In this document: positions 30,201-38,160 of the stretch, piece after piece
Numbering within the stretch: the stretch's first letter is position 1
Layout of the letters: each line of letters begins with the position of its first letter
Source of the DNA: Lagopus muta
Taxonomy: Eukaryota > Chordata > Aves > Galliformes > Phasianidae
NCBI RefSeq assembly: GCF_023343835.1
Contig: NC_064433.1
Location: 136,179,957-136,243,956 of the forward strand
Length of the DNA stretch: 64,000 nt
Reading direction: 5' to 3'
Position numbers and translations under genes: made by a program
The notes under the pieces: model-generated
Databases searched by the model: none
The model's input: only the letters and a program-made list of their open reading frames with translations
Told to the model about the DNA's origin: nothing

Positions 30201-31085
30201 AAGCCACAAGATAGCAGCGTGTACCAGGTCTGTATCTTTAATTTGTGAGGAATAATCCATCAGTGTGATATATATTCAACTCCTTCAGAAACACAGAAAC
30301 AGGTCTATCATTAAAAAAAAAAAAACAAAAAAAACACCCAAACTCACTGTGCTTTGACACTCTATTGTGTGGCAACAGTGCTACCATGCAGTATTGATAT
30401 GACCTCATGGCTTTGGCAACAACTGTTTCACTAATAAATAACTGAAGGAGCATCTCAGCATTAGTTTAAGGGCAGCCAGCAGATTTCTACTGCTCACCTG
30501 AAAACATTTGTCAAGTTATGTTATGGCACTTCTTCCCGTCACCTTTTCAACACTGAGATGGTTCTTCTTCCACGTGTAAGGAGAAGTTCTACGGTTCTAA
30601 GTTTAGGCTCTACCGTGGCTGGCGGTGAGGACCCCCGTGTGCACAGCGAGGACTGCGTACCCCCAGCAGCTCACTGCCGGCTGTGGTCCCCCCTTCCCCT
30701 CAGCACTCCCACCTTCTCCTCTCTTCAGACAGAGCAAAGCCATATCGTCTCAACGCTAACGCACCAGCACCGCGATTTGTTAACCACAGCGGTCCGCCGA
30801 AAAGAAAGAAGGCAGTTAGTATAGTAAATACCTCAGCACACGGCTGCAGCCCCGCCGCCCACCTCGGTACCCATCTCCTAGGGACGCGGGCGGACACGCC
30901 TTCGCTCCTCTATCCCCTCCAGCCAACACGGCAGCGAAGAGCCGCTGCTCTCGAGGCTCGCCGCGGGGCCCCGAACCCAAGAACCCCGAATCCCCGAGCT
31001 GGCGCCGCGGGGACCGGGGCTCACCTGTGGGGTCCAGCAGGGCCAGCGGACCCGCCATCGCGGGGCCGGTCGCCGGCGCCATCAT
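1..31085 (-). CDS. TMEM255B: TMEM255B, 5' part of gene (exons 1-4; continues beyond left edge)
   Basis: Four minus-strand exons (31085-31025, 22724-22582, 18329-18267, 2049-1960) splice with GT/AG borders and matching phases (1, 0, 0, 0) into a 119-residue N-terminal fragment. The family is a multi-pass membrane protein of unknown molecular function. Hydrophobic segments lie near residues 31-51, 60-83 and 90-116. The stretches [29 protein letters not shown] and [17 protein letters not shown] are highly characteristic of TMEM255A/B. I favour TMEM255B because [19 protein letters not shown] resembles that paralogue and because ATP4B lies next door, as on human 13q34; TMEM255A is X-linked in human. 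N-glycosylation motif NVT falls in the loop after segment 1. The cysteine-rich middle and proline-rich C-terminus expected for the family are not in the window. Expression probably starts from the CpG island at exon 1. Confidence 0.93.
1960..2049 (-). CDS. TMEM255B: TMEM255B exon 4
   Basis: 90 bp, 30 codons, phase 0 at both ends. It encodes residues 90-119, the third hydrophobic segment with the family signature [17 protein letters not shown]. The acceptor is CTTCTCAG and the donor GTAAGT at 1959. No following exon could be recognised in the remaining 1.95 kb, so intron 4 continues past the left edge. Confidence 0.95.
4223..4517 (-). mobile_element. CR1 retroposon fragment, 5'-truncated
   Basis: About 295 bp. 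The 3' tail lies at the left (AATCACAGAATGG, the variant octamer) and the body encodes a decayed reverse-transcriptase C-terminus on the minus strand ([20 protein letters not shown]). It is in TMEM255B intron 3, in the same sense as the gene. Confidence 0.93.
7386..7582 (-). mobile_element. CR1 fragment with long octamer tail
   Basis: Begins with four copies of the 8-bp terminal unit (ATAGAATC on plus) followed by the conserved tail GGCCTGGGTTG and about 160 bp of body ending near the 'CTGTTCCAG' block. It is 5'-truncated, in TMEM255B intron 3, sense to the gene. Confidence 0.92.
12174..12246. repeat. (TA)n/(CA)n compound microsatellite
   Basis: About eleven TA dinucleotides followed by TATATTTATATA and then interrupted CA, ACAT and CATA units. 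The short open reading frames across it on both strands are artefacts of the repeat. Confidence 0.9.
12838..12985 (+). mobile_element. Old internal CR1 fragment
   Basis: The order 'CCTCAGGGTGCCC', 'GGGCTGTTGAATATCTT' and 'CACCCTGAGCAAGTTCACTGA' follows the CR1 reverse-transcriptase region (the PQGS to FADD segment). No 3' tail is present. It is antisense to TMEM255B. The boundaries are approximate. Confidence 0.65.
14144..14443 (-). mobile_element. CR1 fragment (young-looking copy)
   Basis: About 300 bp with two ATCACAGA octamers at the left (3') end and a body stopping after CTACCCTTTCGAAGAGTT. It shares distinctive variants such as AAATACTTCCAAGGA with the copy at 23562 and is nearly identical to it. 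It is sense to TMEM255B. Confidence 0.93.
18267..18329 (-). CDS. TMEM255B: TMEM255B exon 3
   Basis: 63 bp, 21 codons, phase 0 at both ends. It encodes [20 protein letters not shown] plus a final methionine (residues 69-89), which completes the second membrane segment and the ENRRQM loop. It is flanked by a CTTAG acceptor (AG at 18331-18330) and a GTAAGC donor at 18266. It is too short to stand out as an open reading frame and was found by matching the family sequence between exons 2 and 4. Confidence 0.94.
18330..22581 (-). other. TMEM255B intron 2 (about 4.25 kb)
   Basis: AT-rich unique sequence with one CR1 copy at 21291-21718. The open reading frames at 19098-19469 and 21928-22335 show no recognisable domain or coding signature. 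Nothing else is recognised. Confidence 0.8.
21291..21718 (-). mobile_element. CR1 fragment, about 430 bp
   Basis: Starts with CATAGAATCATAGAATCACC and belongs to the group with the 'CCATACACCTATCACCAATAG' body. The minus-strand translation retains [16 protein letters not shown] and [20 protein letters not shown] of the CR1 polymerase C-terminus. It reaches further 5' than most copies here. Its closest relative in the window is at 58823-59058. Confidence 0.94.
22582..22724 (-). CDS. TMEM255B: TMEM255B exon 2
   Basis: 143 bp, bounded by a pyrimidine-rich acceptor (TTTCTACAG) and a GTGAGT donor at 22581. It encodes residues 21 (split glycine) to 68: a basic cytosolic KRKK patch, the first transmembrane segment, and the conserved extracytoplasmic stretch [17 protein letters not shown] with an NVT sequon. 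Conservation is very strong across the family. Confidence 0.95.
23161..23193. repeat. A-rich simple repeat
   Basis: Runs of A separated by single G bases. It could be mistaken for a retrogene poly(A) tail, but no coding or CR1 sequence precedes it. Confidence 0.85.
23562..23920 (-). mobile_element. CR1 fragment, about 360 bp
   Basis: Octamer TCACAGAA repeats lie at the left end. The body continues through CTTTCGAAGAGTTGACTCC into GTTTATAGGATCCCTTCAG, so it extends further 5' than the otherwise nearly identical copy at 14144. It is sense to TMEM255B, in intron 1. Confidence 0.93.
25830..27415 (+). mobile_element. Ancient long CR1 (about 1.6 kb of polymerase region)
   Basis: Heavily decayed but collinear with CR1 ORF2. 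A reading piece at 26121-26390 resembles the reverse-transcriptase start (YDLISLIFV ... [20 protein letters not shown], compare DFSKAFDTVSH-LL-KL). LADDNKL at 26571-26591 is the remnant of the catalytic (F/Y)ADD box. Later blocks match the polymerase C-terminus (GEQDWSP-like CTGGTCTCCCAGAGAGG at 27240-27257), and the element ends with TTGATTCTATGATTTTA at about 27415. The 5' boundary is approximate. It is antisense to TMEM255B and certainly non-functional. Confidence 0.85.
28635..28658. repeat. Poly(A) run, 24 bp
   Basis: Uninterrupted A run. The preceding 250 bp has no recognisable retrogene or CR1 homology, so its origin is unclear. Confidence 0.9.
30100..30123. repeat. Perfect 9-bp inverted repeat (hairpin)
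   Basis: AACTGCCAA, a six-base loop CTACAA, then TTGGCAGTT. It is preceded by tandem CAACTA units (30081-30099) that partly duplicate the left arm. No function can be assigned. Confidence 0.6.
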
Positions 31086-31370
31086 CCTCCGCGGGCGGCT
31101 CCGCTCCGCGCCGCGCTGCCGCCGCGGCTGGCCGCGGGGTGCGGGCGGCAGGGCGGGCTCTCCCCATGGGGAATGCGGCGGGGCGGGGCGGGGCGGGGCG
31201 CGCGGTCAGCCGGCGGTACCGGCGGTCCGTCCGGAGGTACCAACGCCAGCTGTCCGAGGGGAGGGCGGCGTGGAGCAGCCTTCGTCGCGGCAAGCCGTCC
31301 CTCCGCGGCTCTCGGGCGCTGCTCTGCCCTGTCCCTAGCCGCCCTGCCCTGTGGAGCGGGCTAGCCACGA
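30850..31370 (-). promoter_or_regulatory. CpG-island promoter of TMEM255B
   Basis: This block is very GC- and CpG-rich, unlike its surroundings. It contains TMEM255B exon 1 and tandem GGGCGG (Sp1-type) boxes at 31176-31202, about 90-120 bp upstream of the first ATG on the minus strand. No TATA box is evident, as is usual for CpG-island promoters. The plus-strand reading frames across it reflect high GC content, not coding sequence. Confidence 0.85.
31025..31085 (-). CDS. TMEM255B: TMEM255B exon 1 (coding part)
   Basis: The exon encodes [20 protein letters not shown] plus the first base of a glycine codon, ending at a GTGAGC donor (31024-31019). Three in-frame ATGs lie at 31085, 31082 and 31058. 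The second and third have the best contexts (purine at -3, G at +4), so the true start may be any of them. The phase-1 end fits exon 2, which begins GG-CAA. The 5' UTR boundary cannot be set from sequence alone. The N-terminus is poorly conserved in the family, so this exon rests on position, phase, donor quality and the CpG island. Confidence 0.8.
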
Positions 31371-31710
31371 GCTGGGAACAAACTTCTTTTTCCAATTGTG
31401 TTCTGCTGCATCGTCCAGTGCCCGCCATTCCTTCTGCAGGACTTCTCCCTAGCAGAGAACAGAAGAACGTGTTTTTGTGGACAGTAATTTTGGTAGGGTG
31501 CCAACCACTTTGCTTACATTAAGGCATTCTTAGCTTGTAGTAAACCTAAGCCTCTCTGGTTAATGTCCTTGGTTTTTTATTGCTCAAACCTCTAAATGTA
31601 GAGATGTACATGTCCTTAACTTTTTTCTTTCACATATTTTCCCAGAAAATGATTACATGAAATGAGACAACTTCCTCAGCCACCCAATAGTCTGTGGCAT
31701 CGTGTAACAG

Positions 31711-32080
31711 AATCATAGAATTACAGAGTCGTTTGAGTTGGAAGGGACCCTTAAGGATCATCTAGTCCAAACCCCTGCAATGAACAAGGACACCAACAAC
31801 TCAATCAGGGTGCTCAGAGCCCCATCCAGCCCGACCTTGAGTGTCTCCAGGCATGGGGCATCCACCAACAATCTGGGCAACCTGTGCCTTATCAGACCTT
31901 ATTCTAATATACTTCTTCCTTATATTTAGTCTAAATCTCCCCCCTTTTAGTTTGAAACCATTTTCCTATGTCCTGTCACAACAGATCCTGATAAAGAGTC
32001 TGTCCCCTGCTTTTTTATAGCCCCTGTTTGGATACTGAAAGTCTGCTCTCAGATCTCCCCAGAGCCTTGTCTTATCCAGC
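31711..32080 (-). mobile_element. CR1 fragment, about 370 bp
   Basis: Begins AATCATAGAATTACAGAGTCG and continues through the TTGAGTGTCTCCAGGCATGG block to the segment around TCCCCAGAGCCTTGTC. It is of the same group as 54870-55088 (shared TATATTTAGTCTAAATCTCC-type block). It lies about 600 bp upstream of the TMEM255B start. Confidence 0.92.
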
Positions 32081-32371
32081 TGAGACAGACTGTAAGCCAG
32101 CAACAAAGGGCAGCCACAGGCTGTGTCAACTCCGTGTCCCAAAGCCACTGCTTTCTCTTTGTGTCCTCTAGATTAGAAGGGTTGAAGGCTGTATTCTGTA
32201 TAGGAAAGAGAAAAATGGGGACAGAGGTAGCATTTGCACTAATAATAATTATTAATTATTAACGGAGATGAATAAAATAATGTGTTGCAAAGACAGAAAA
32301 GGTGATGGGACAAATAAAACATTCACAGCTTATCATTTTTACAAATCCCTGAAAGGAGGTTGTGGTGTGGA

Positions 32372-32680
32372 GAGTGTCAGCCTCTTCTCCCAGGTAATAG
32401 TGATAGGGTGAGAGGGAATGGCCTCAAGTTGCACTGGGAGGTTCAGGTTGGATATTAGGGAAAAATTCTTCTCAGAAGTAGTGCTGAGGTATTGGCACAG
32501 GCTGTCCAGAGAGATCACTGAGTGGAGTCACCATCCTTGGAGGTGTTCAAGAACCACGTAGGTGTGGCACTGAGGAATGTGGTTAGGGGGCATGGTGGGG
32601 ATGGGCTGATGGTTGAACTAGATGATCTCAGAGGTCTTTTTCAACCTTAATGGTTCAATGATCCTATGACTCTGTGATTT
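32372..32680 (+). mobile_element. CR1 fragment with 3' end
   Basis: Reads in plus sense: CAGCCTCTTCTCCCAGGTAA, then GGCACAGGCTGTCCAGAGAG, then GTTGAACTAGATGATCTCAG, ending ATGATCCTATGACTCTGTGA. It lies 5'-to-5' with the preceding minus-strand copy, about 290 bp apart. Confidence 0.92.
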
Positions 32681-34438
32681 CTTTAGTGAAAGTGCGATGA
32701 GTAAGAGTTAGTTTAACCCCTCTGGTTCAAGGTTGAATATGGACAAGGATTTCCTTTCTATAAATAACGGAAGACTGTGGAAGACTTTAATTCCTTAAAC
32801 AGGGTTTAGAAATTAAGTATCTGAATGTATCATGTGGGGTTGGGTGCAATGGGCCATAAGCATTTTCTACCAGCAGTCACCAAACAGACACAGTTGAAAC
32901 ATCTGAATGTGGAAAAATCATGGACTCTAAACAGAGATTGAAAAATCACATGATGTACAGCACTCTCATCCCAAGTCATAAGGTACATCAGGTTCCTGCC
33001 CTAAAAAATGATGGCACAAGTAGACAAGAATAGATTTAGATCATTTTGAATTCTAAGCCTGTTGACCAGCATACTTCCTCCAACATACTGAACAGTTTCT
33101 CCCAACTTTAGGTCCTCTGCAAATTTAATACACCCTGTATCTGATCAAGGCCAGTGTTGACAATCAGATAGTTCCAGTCAAAGGAAGGACCTCAGCACTT
33201 TCCATCTTCCAGGACACGAAACTTCAGCGACTTTTTTCATCGCTTCTACAGTGTTGTCATTTTCACTGTTTCTCTGTAGAAAGGTCTGGTCTGGTACCAA
33301 GTCCTCCTTTATCAGTTTCTTTAACTTGTGATAGCTATTTTTTCAGTAACCTCTTTTGAAAATCTGTTGTGGGCTTTTGTTGGTGGTGGCAGTGTTTTTT
33401 GGGAGAGGTTTATTCAGTTTTATTACAGTTCAGTGGACAGAAACCTTCTTTCCAAATTTTTCTCCACAATTTCTAGTCTCAGCAGGAGTTATCCCAATTC
33501 TCTTTATGCTTCACCATCATATTTGGTGGTGCTTTCACATTCCTCAAAACGTTTAGGGTTTGTCTCCTCCTCCCATTATTTGAACTCCTAACTGAAAACC
33601 AATACACCAGTCACTGCTGAGGCTAAACTCAGGACTCTTAATTAACCAGATCTCCCAGTGATGCAGGATTTTGACAATAAGGTAAGAAGAATTCCTTTGT
33701 TCATAATTTATAAATAGTATTTATTGGCATGGTTACTGGTACTATTCCTCTAGGAATACATTGCTTTAATTCAGCTGGACATGCAAAGGAAGTCGTGCAG
33801 GAAGTGGAAAAAGTACAAGATAAGTAACCAGCAGGTAGTCATTGGTATTAAAAGACAATTGCTGGACAAATCACTTCAAAAACTCTGCTTCCTGGCTTCA
33901 GCCAGTTTCCAAGGTGCATTTTGCTTGGCTGTGTTTTGTTGTTTGTTTGTTTTTTAATTATGTTTTCTTGTTATCAGTGAAGGTTTGAAAGAATGTGCCA
34001 GCTAAAAAGGGGACTCAAGAATGTATAGCTATGTATAACAGTGTTCAGAGGTATCCAAGATAAATGAATTACACACAGGTCCATGTGTGTCAAAAGTGGG
34101 TTTAATTGCTTTCAATAAACTTTTCACTCATTAATTTATACTATCAGTTTTTGAACTCCGTAAACTTTTAGGATTCATAGCATCTTGTGATATGTGTGTC
34201 ACGTGAAGAAGTGGGATATCCCAATGGAGAAGCAAATTGAAAAGAGCCAGAAAAACATTAAGTGTCAGGCATATTTAGAGCCATAGAATAATATACCTGA
34301 GGAAAGGTACTTTGCCCTTACAAAGAAAAACAACCGCTACACAGTACCAAAAGCCACTGGATGTGTACCTCTGCAAGATGGTTAGTTGAAGTATGTTTGA
34401 AATGCAGCAACAATACAACAGCAATAAATGAGATCAAG

Positions 34439-34471
34439 CAAAACAAACAAACAAACAACAACAACAAAAAA
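34439..34471. repeat. (CAAA)n/(CAA)n simple repeat
   Basis: Interrupted CAAA then CAA units. No neighbouring element explains it. Confidence 0.75.
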
Positions 34472-37400
34472 CCCAGTTGTGTTGTGAATTACACATTTGT
34501 ACACAGGTAAAAAATATGTATATGGTTGTACTGCTGTCAGTTCAAAAAGAAACAGATAATCAATTTTTGGAGTGCATTTTACAGAAACTCCTCTAGAAAA
34601 TGTGGCTTAAATTTCCGAATAAATTATGCTATTCCAAAAAGAATAACTCAATCTGAAATCTGGATGTGATGCTGATATTGTTTCAACAGGTAGAATTTCA
34701 ATTACACTTCTAAGCAGCAAATTTAAATGTTTAATTTAATTATTTTGCCTGCCTTAAAGCATTTTCAAAAATTCCTCTTACTGTACAGTGAATTATACTA
34801 TCCATTTAAATTATATATATTTTTTAAGCCCAAAAGTAAGAGAGGCGTCCTGTATCTTTCTTCATATCAGCTGCTGCCTAATTTAGTCAAGGTGCCCTTC
34901 ATTTCTACTGTGGTAGACACAGTTAAAGTCACGGACAATGTATAATGCAGTCTCAGTGATGGAAGAGAACTCCTTGCACCTCTCTCTTCACAAGCTTGTT
35001 TCCTCTAGGATGAACTCAAGAGTTTTGCTCAGTTCAGATTTAAAGTCTCAGCTATGTTGTTCTCTACCTTAGCAGACTGTTTTACAATTTAACTGCAATC
35101 AAGGAGAGCCAAGAGGCAAGTTTCAACCAACAAGCCCCTCAAGAGTTATAATCTACTGCAACATTTGTCAAACTGGTCTCATATTGCTATATAGAGTCCT
35201 CATACTTAGATAACACACAATATTCCTCAGAAACTCTGGACAATACAATATTAAATCGGAGTGATATTCCACTGTATCAAACATTTATTGGTATAAGGAG
35301 AACAGCAAAGTTTGGAGCATGGAGTAGTTTGGTCAGTTGTGATAGTTTGGTCAACTAGGAAGATGGCAGAGGAAGAAAGTGAGCAGAGACAAGTGGTCAG
35401 CCCTGATGCTCACTAAGAAGGCACTTAACCAGCCTTGGAGAGCTACTGCAGTGGTGGAAAACGGCTCTCTTTCTCTCTCCCAAAGGCCCTTATAAGCCAC
35501 TCGGGTAGACTGTTTAGAGTAGAGTAAGATGATGGGCACTTAATGTAGTACAGTCTCAATATTTTTTTAGTATACATGTCCATTGAAAAATCAGAAGTGC
35601 AGCATTTACTTCACACAGGAGAGAAGAATCTTGCCAATGTTTAAAATATTGTGTTTAGGATTAAATAAATCACATTTAGACAAAGACAGTGCAAAGTACA
35701 CCAACAGCAAGTGGGCTCTGGGTATCAGAGCCAAGGTGGCTCTTTGCTAGCATCAGAGTAACTTAGTGACTTAGACCAGCCCCTACTTCACCTATCTCTC
35801 AGTCTCCTTCCACACCACCCTAGAAGGGGCCACCTTTACACCACCCCACTTGTGACAGCACACATGCTGACTAAGACAAGGCTGAAAAACCTGGCCTTTA
35901 GTTTTAAAAGGAAAGATGATGCTGGATTCTCTGTTGATACCTCTGTAGGGATTAAAGTGTTCAATGACAAGTTAGAAGGTCAGTATTTTATCTTTCAAAT
36001 TCCTATCTTGCTTTATTATGGCAGCACAAAGGAAGGACCACAGCTTGGTTTATTCTTTCTGCTTGATTTGAAAGTACCAGAATTAATGGTGCATAGTGGT
36101 GACATGGACTGCCTGTGGAGATAAGGAGAGATGTTGAAATAAAAAAAAGTGACAGGTTTTAAAATGCATTTTCTATCTTCAGGGCCAAGACACTTTCAGC
36201 AGCAGTTTAGAGCTTTCCAGTCACTTTGTTCCATAAAATACTAAATTATCAATAACAGAAAGAAAGTTAAAAGTAGCTGGTGGACCGTGACTTGCTACCG
36301 GGGAGGTTTAACCACCCAGAAGATGGACTACTGCTTGCTGCCACGGGAGTTTAGACATGCAGATAGAGGACAAAAGGTTCAAAGCCACTGCGGCCCAAAA
36401 CATTTCACAATGGAAAAAAATGTATAGAAGAAATAAAAAGAATAAAAGTTCAGAACGGATTAGAATGAGCAAGAGTCAGATTAGCATTTGATGTATGCAA
36501 GGCCTTCATCCCTGATGACAAATCTCCATCTTTCCTTAAGATAAGATACCAAATGCAAGAGGATGGCGGAGATGAAGAGGATTTTCCTGAAGGACTCTGC
36601 TGATCCCACTGAATTGAAATGGTAGAAGGAGGGCAAAATCAAAGCCCTTCTGTCTCACTTGCTTTCTTTTATTCAGAACTGCCTGTTACCCTGGAAGAAA
36701 GCCCTGCTAGTTTTGGCAGTGCTGCAAAGTTCTGAAGAGTGACGGTCCAGTGCTGCAGTTCAAAAGGTGACAAAATAACTGGAGAGAGCTGCAGTTGCTC
36801 AGGAGGAGTTTCAAACCAAGTGCAGCCACTGAAGACAGCCATCTTCTAATTATCTGCTTTATTCCTCCTCTTCAGCAAGCAAGCTACAGAACTAGATAGA
36901 ATAAACAACAGGTGTATTCTTTGCCTATGCACAGTTGAAAGCAAATAAGAGAAATGGAATAAGAGCAGGAAATCAGTCTCTCTATTGTGCAGGTTTTTTT
37001 CAGTGCCAGTAACAAAAGAGGTCAAAAGCAGAGTCAGCTTCTATGGGCTGTAAGCACTGCAACACCTATGGAGGTAAATGTGCAAATGGTGTCTGGCATC
37101 ATCCTTGATTTCAGAGTTTTCAAGAGACAAAACAAGTAAATAAGTTATGTCTGGAGATAAACTGACTCTTCATAGTAAACAGATACCTTGATAAATGAGA
37201 ATCTCCTTTTGCCTCAGAGACTGAGAAAGAAGGTTTATATCTTACGTTAACCTTGTCCTCTTATATGACTGCTCATTTCAACAAGTTTAAACTTAAGATG
37301 CTAAATAGATGGGATGGGTTTGTATCCAAGTCTCTTACAGTTTGGATTTCCTCCCCAGATTATGATCAAGACATCATTTTTAAGGTTGCTACTCTTAGCT

Positions 37401-37697
37401 GCAGCATCTGCTTGGTTCCAACATAAATGCAACAGTAACAGATGATTCACAAATTTCTCATACTTGTTTCTGAGGTTCTATTAGAGTGTGATCAATTGTC
37501 TACAAATCAAGCTTTTGTTAAAGTTGATGAGATAAATGAAGCTGTAAGAAATGTAATATTTTCATCAATCATCTTCAAGCATGATATTGAATCTGTTGTG
37601 GAAATGATGCAATGAACTTTTAGAAATATGTTACTCAATATTTATTTAGGCTAATATTCATATCTCTTTTCCTTTCCAAGAATAGCCTTTGTTTGTG

Positions 37698-38045
37698 ACA
37701 CTTGGTTTGCCTGGTTTGGAGAAAAGGAGGCAGAGAGGCAACCTCATTGCTCTCTACAAGTTCCTGAGGACGGAAAGTGGAGAGAGAGATGTTGGTCTCT
37801 TCTCCCTGCTATCTATTGACAGGGCAACAGCATGAAACTCTGCCAGGAGAAGGTCAGACTGGATAATAGGAAAGATGTATTTACCATGAGGGTGGTCAAA
37901 AACTAGAACAGGCAAGATGTTTGAAGATGTTTGATGCCCTGTGCCTGTGAGTGTTCAAGAAGTATTTGGACAATGCCCTCAATAACATGCTGTAATTTCT
38001 GGTTAGCCCTGAAGGGGTCAGGCTGTTGGACTGAGTGTTTGAAGT
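37698..38045 (+). mobile_element. Old CR1 fragment abutting a microsatellite
   Basis: The order GAGGCAACCTCATTGCTCTC, CTACAAGTTCCTGAGGA, GGTCTCTTCTCCCTG, ACTGGATAATAGGAAAG and GTTGGACTGAG follows the CR1 3' region. The normal tail (GGTCCCTTCCAAC then octamers) is replaced by the CCCCT/TTCCC array that begins at 38046. Confidence 0.82.
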
Positions 38046-38160
38046 CCCCTCCCCTCCCCTCCCCTCCCCTCCCCTCCCCTCCCCTTCCCTTCCCTTCCCT
38101 TCCCTTCCCTTCCCTTCCCTTCCCTTCCCTTCCCTTCCCTTCCCTTCCCTTCCCTTCCCT
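38046..38160. repeat. (CCCCT)8 (TCCCT)15 pentanucleotide microsatellite
   Basis: Twenty-three pentamer units in two homogeneous blocks: eight CCCCT then fifteen TCCCT. The strand is pure pyrimidine (purine on minus). The overlapping minus-strand reading frames encode only GREGK-type repeats and are not genes. Confidence 0.97.

Larger units (their letters stand above)
22725..31024 (-). other. TMEM255B intron 1 (about 8.3 kb)
   Basis: Holds CR1 copies at 23562-23920 and 25830-27415, poly(A) runs at 23161-23193 and 28635-28658, a purine run at 24107-24141, an A-rich run near 30313-30338 and a small hairpin at 30100-30123. The rest is unique AT-rich sequence without recognisable genes. GC content rises sharply after about 30.58 kb towards the promoter. 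Confidence 0.8.

Noticed and set aside
30683-31522. 279-codon plus-strand open reading frame, the longest in the window
   Set aside because: It runs across the TMEM255B CpG island, where high GC content removes stop codons. It has low-complexity Arg/Gly/Ala/Pro composition, no domain, and lies antisense to a supported exon.
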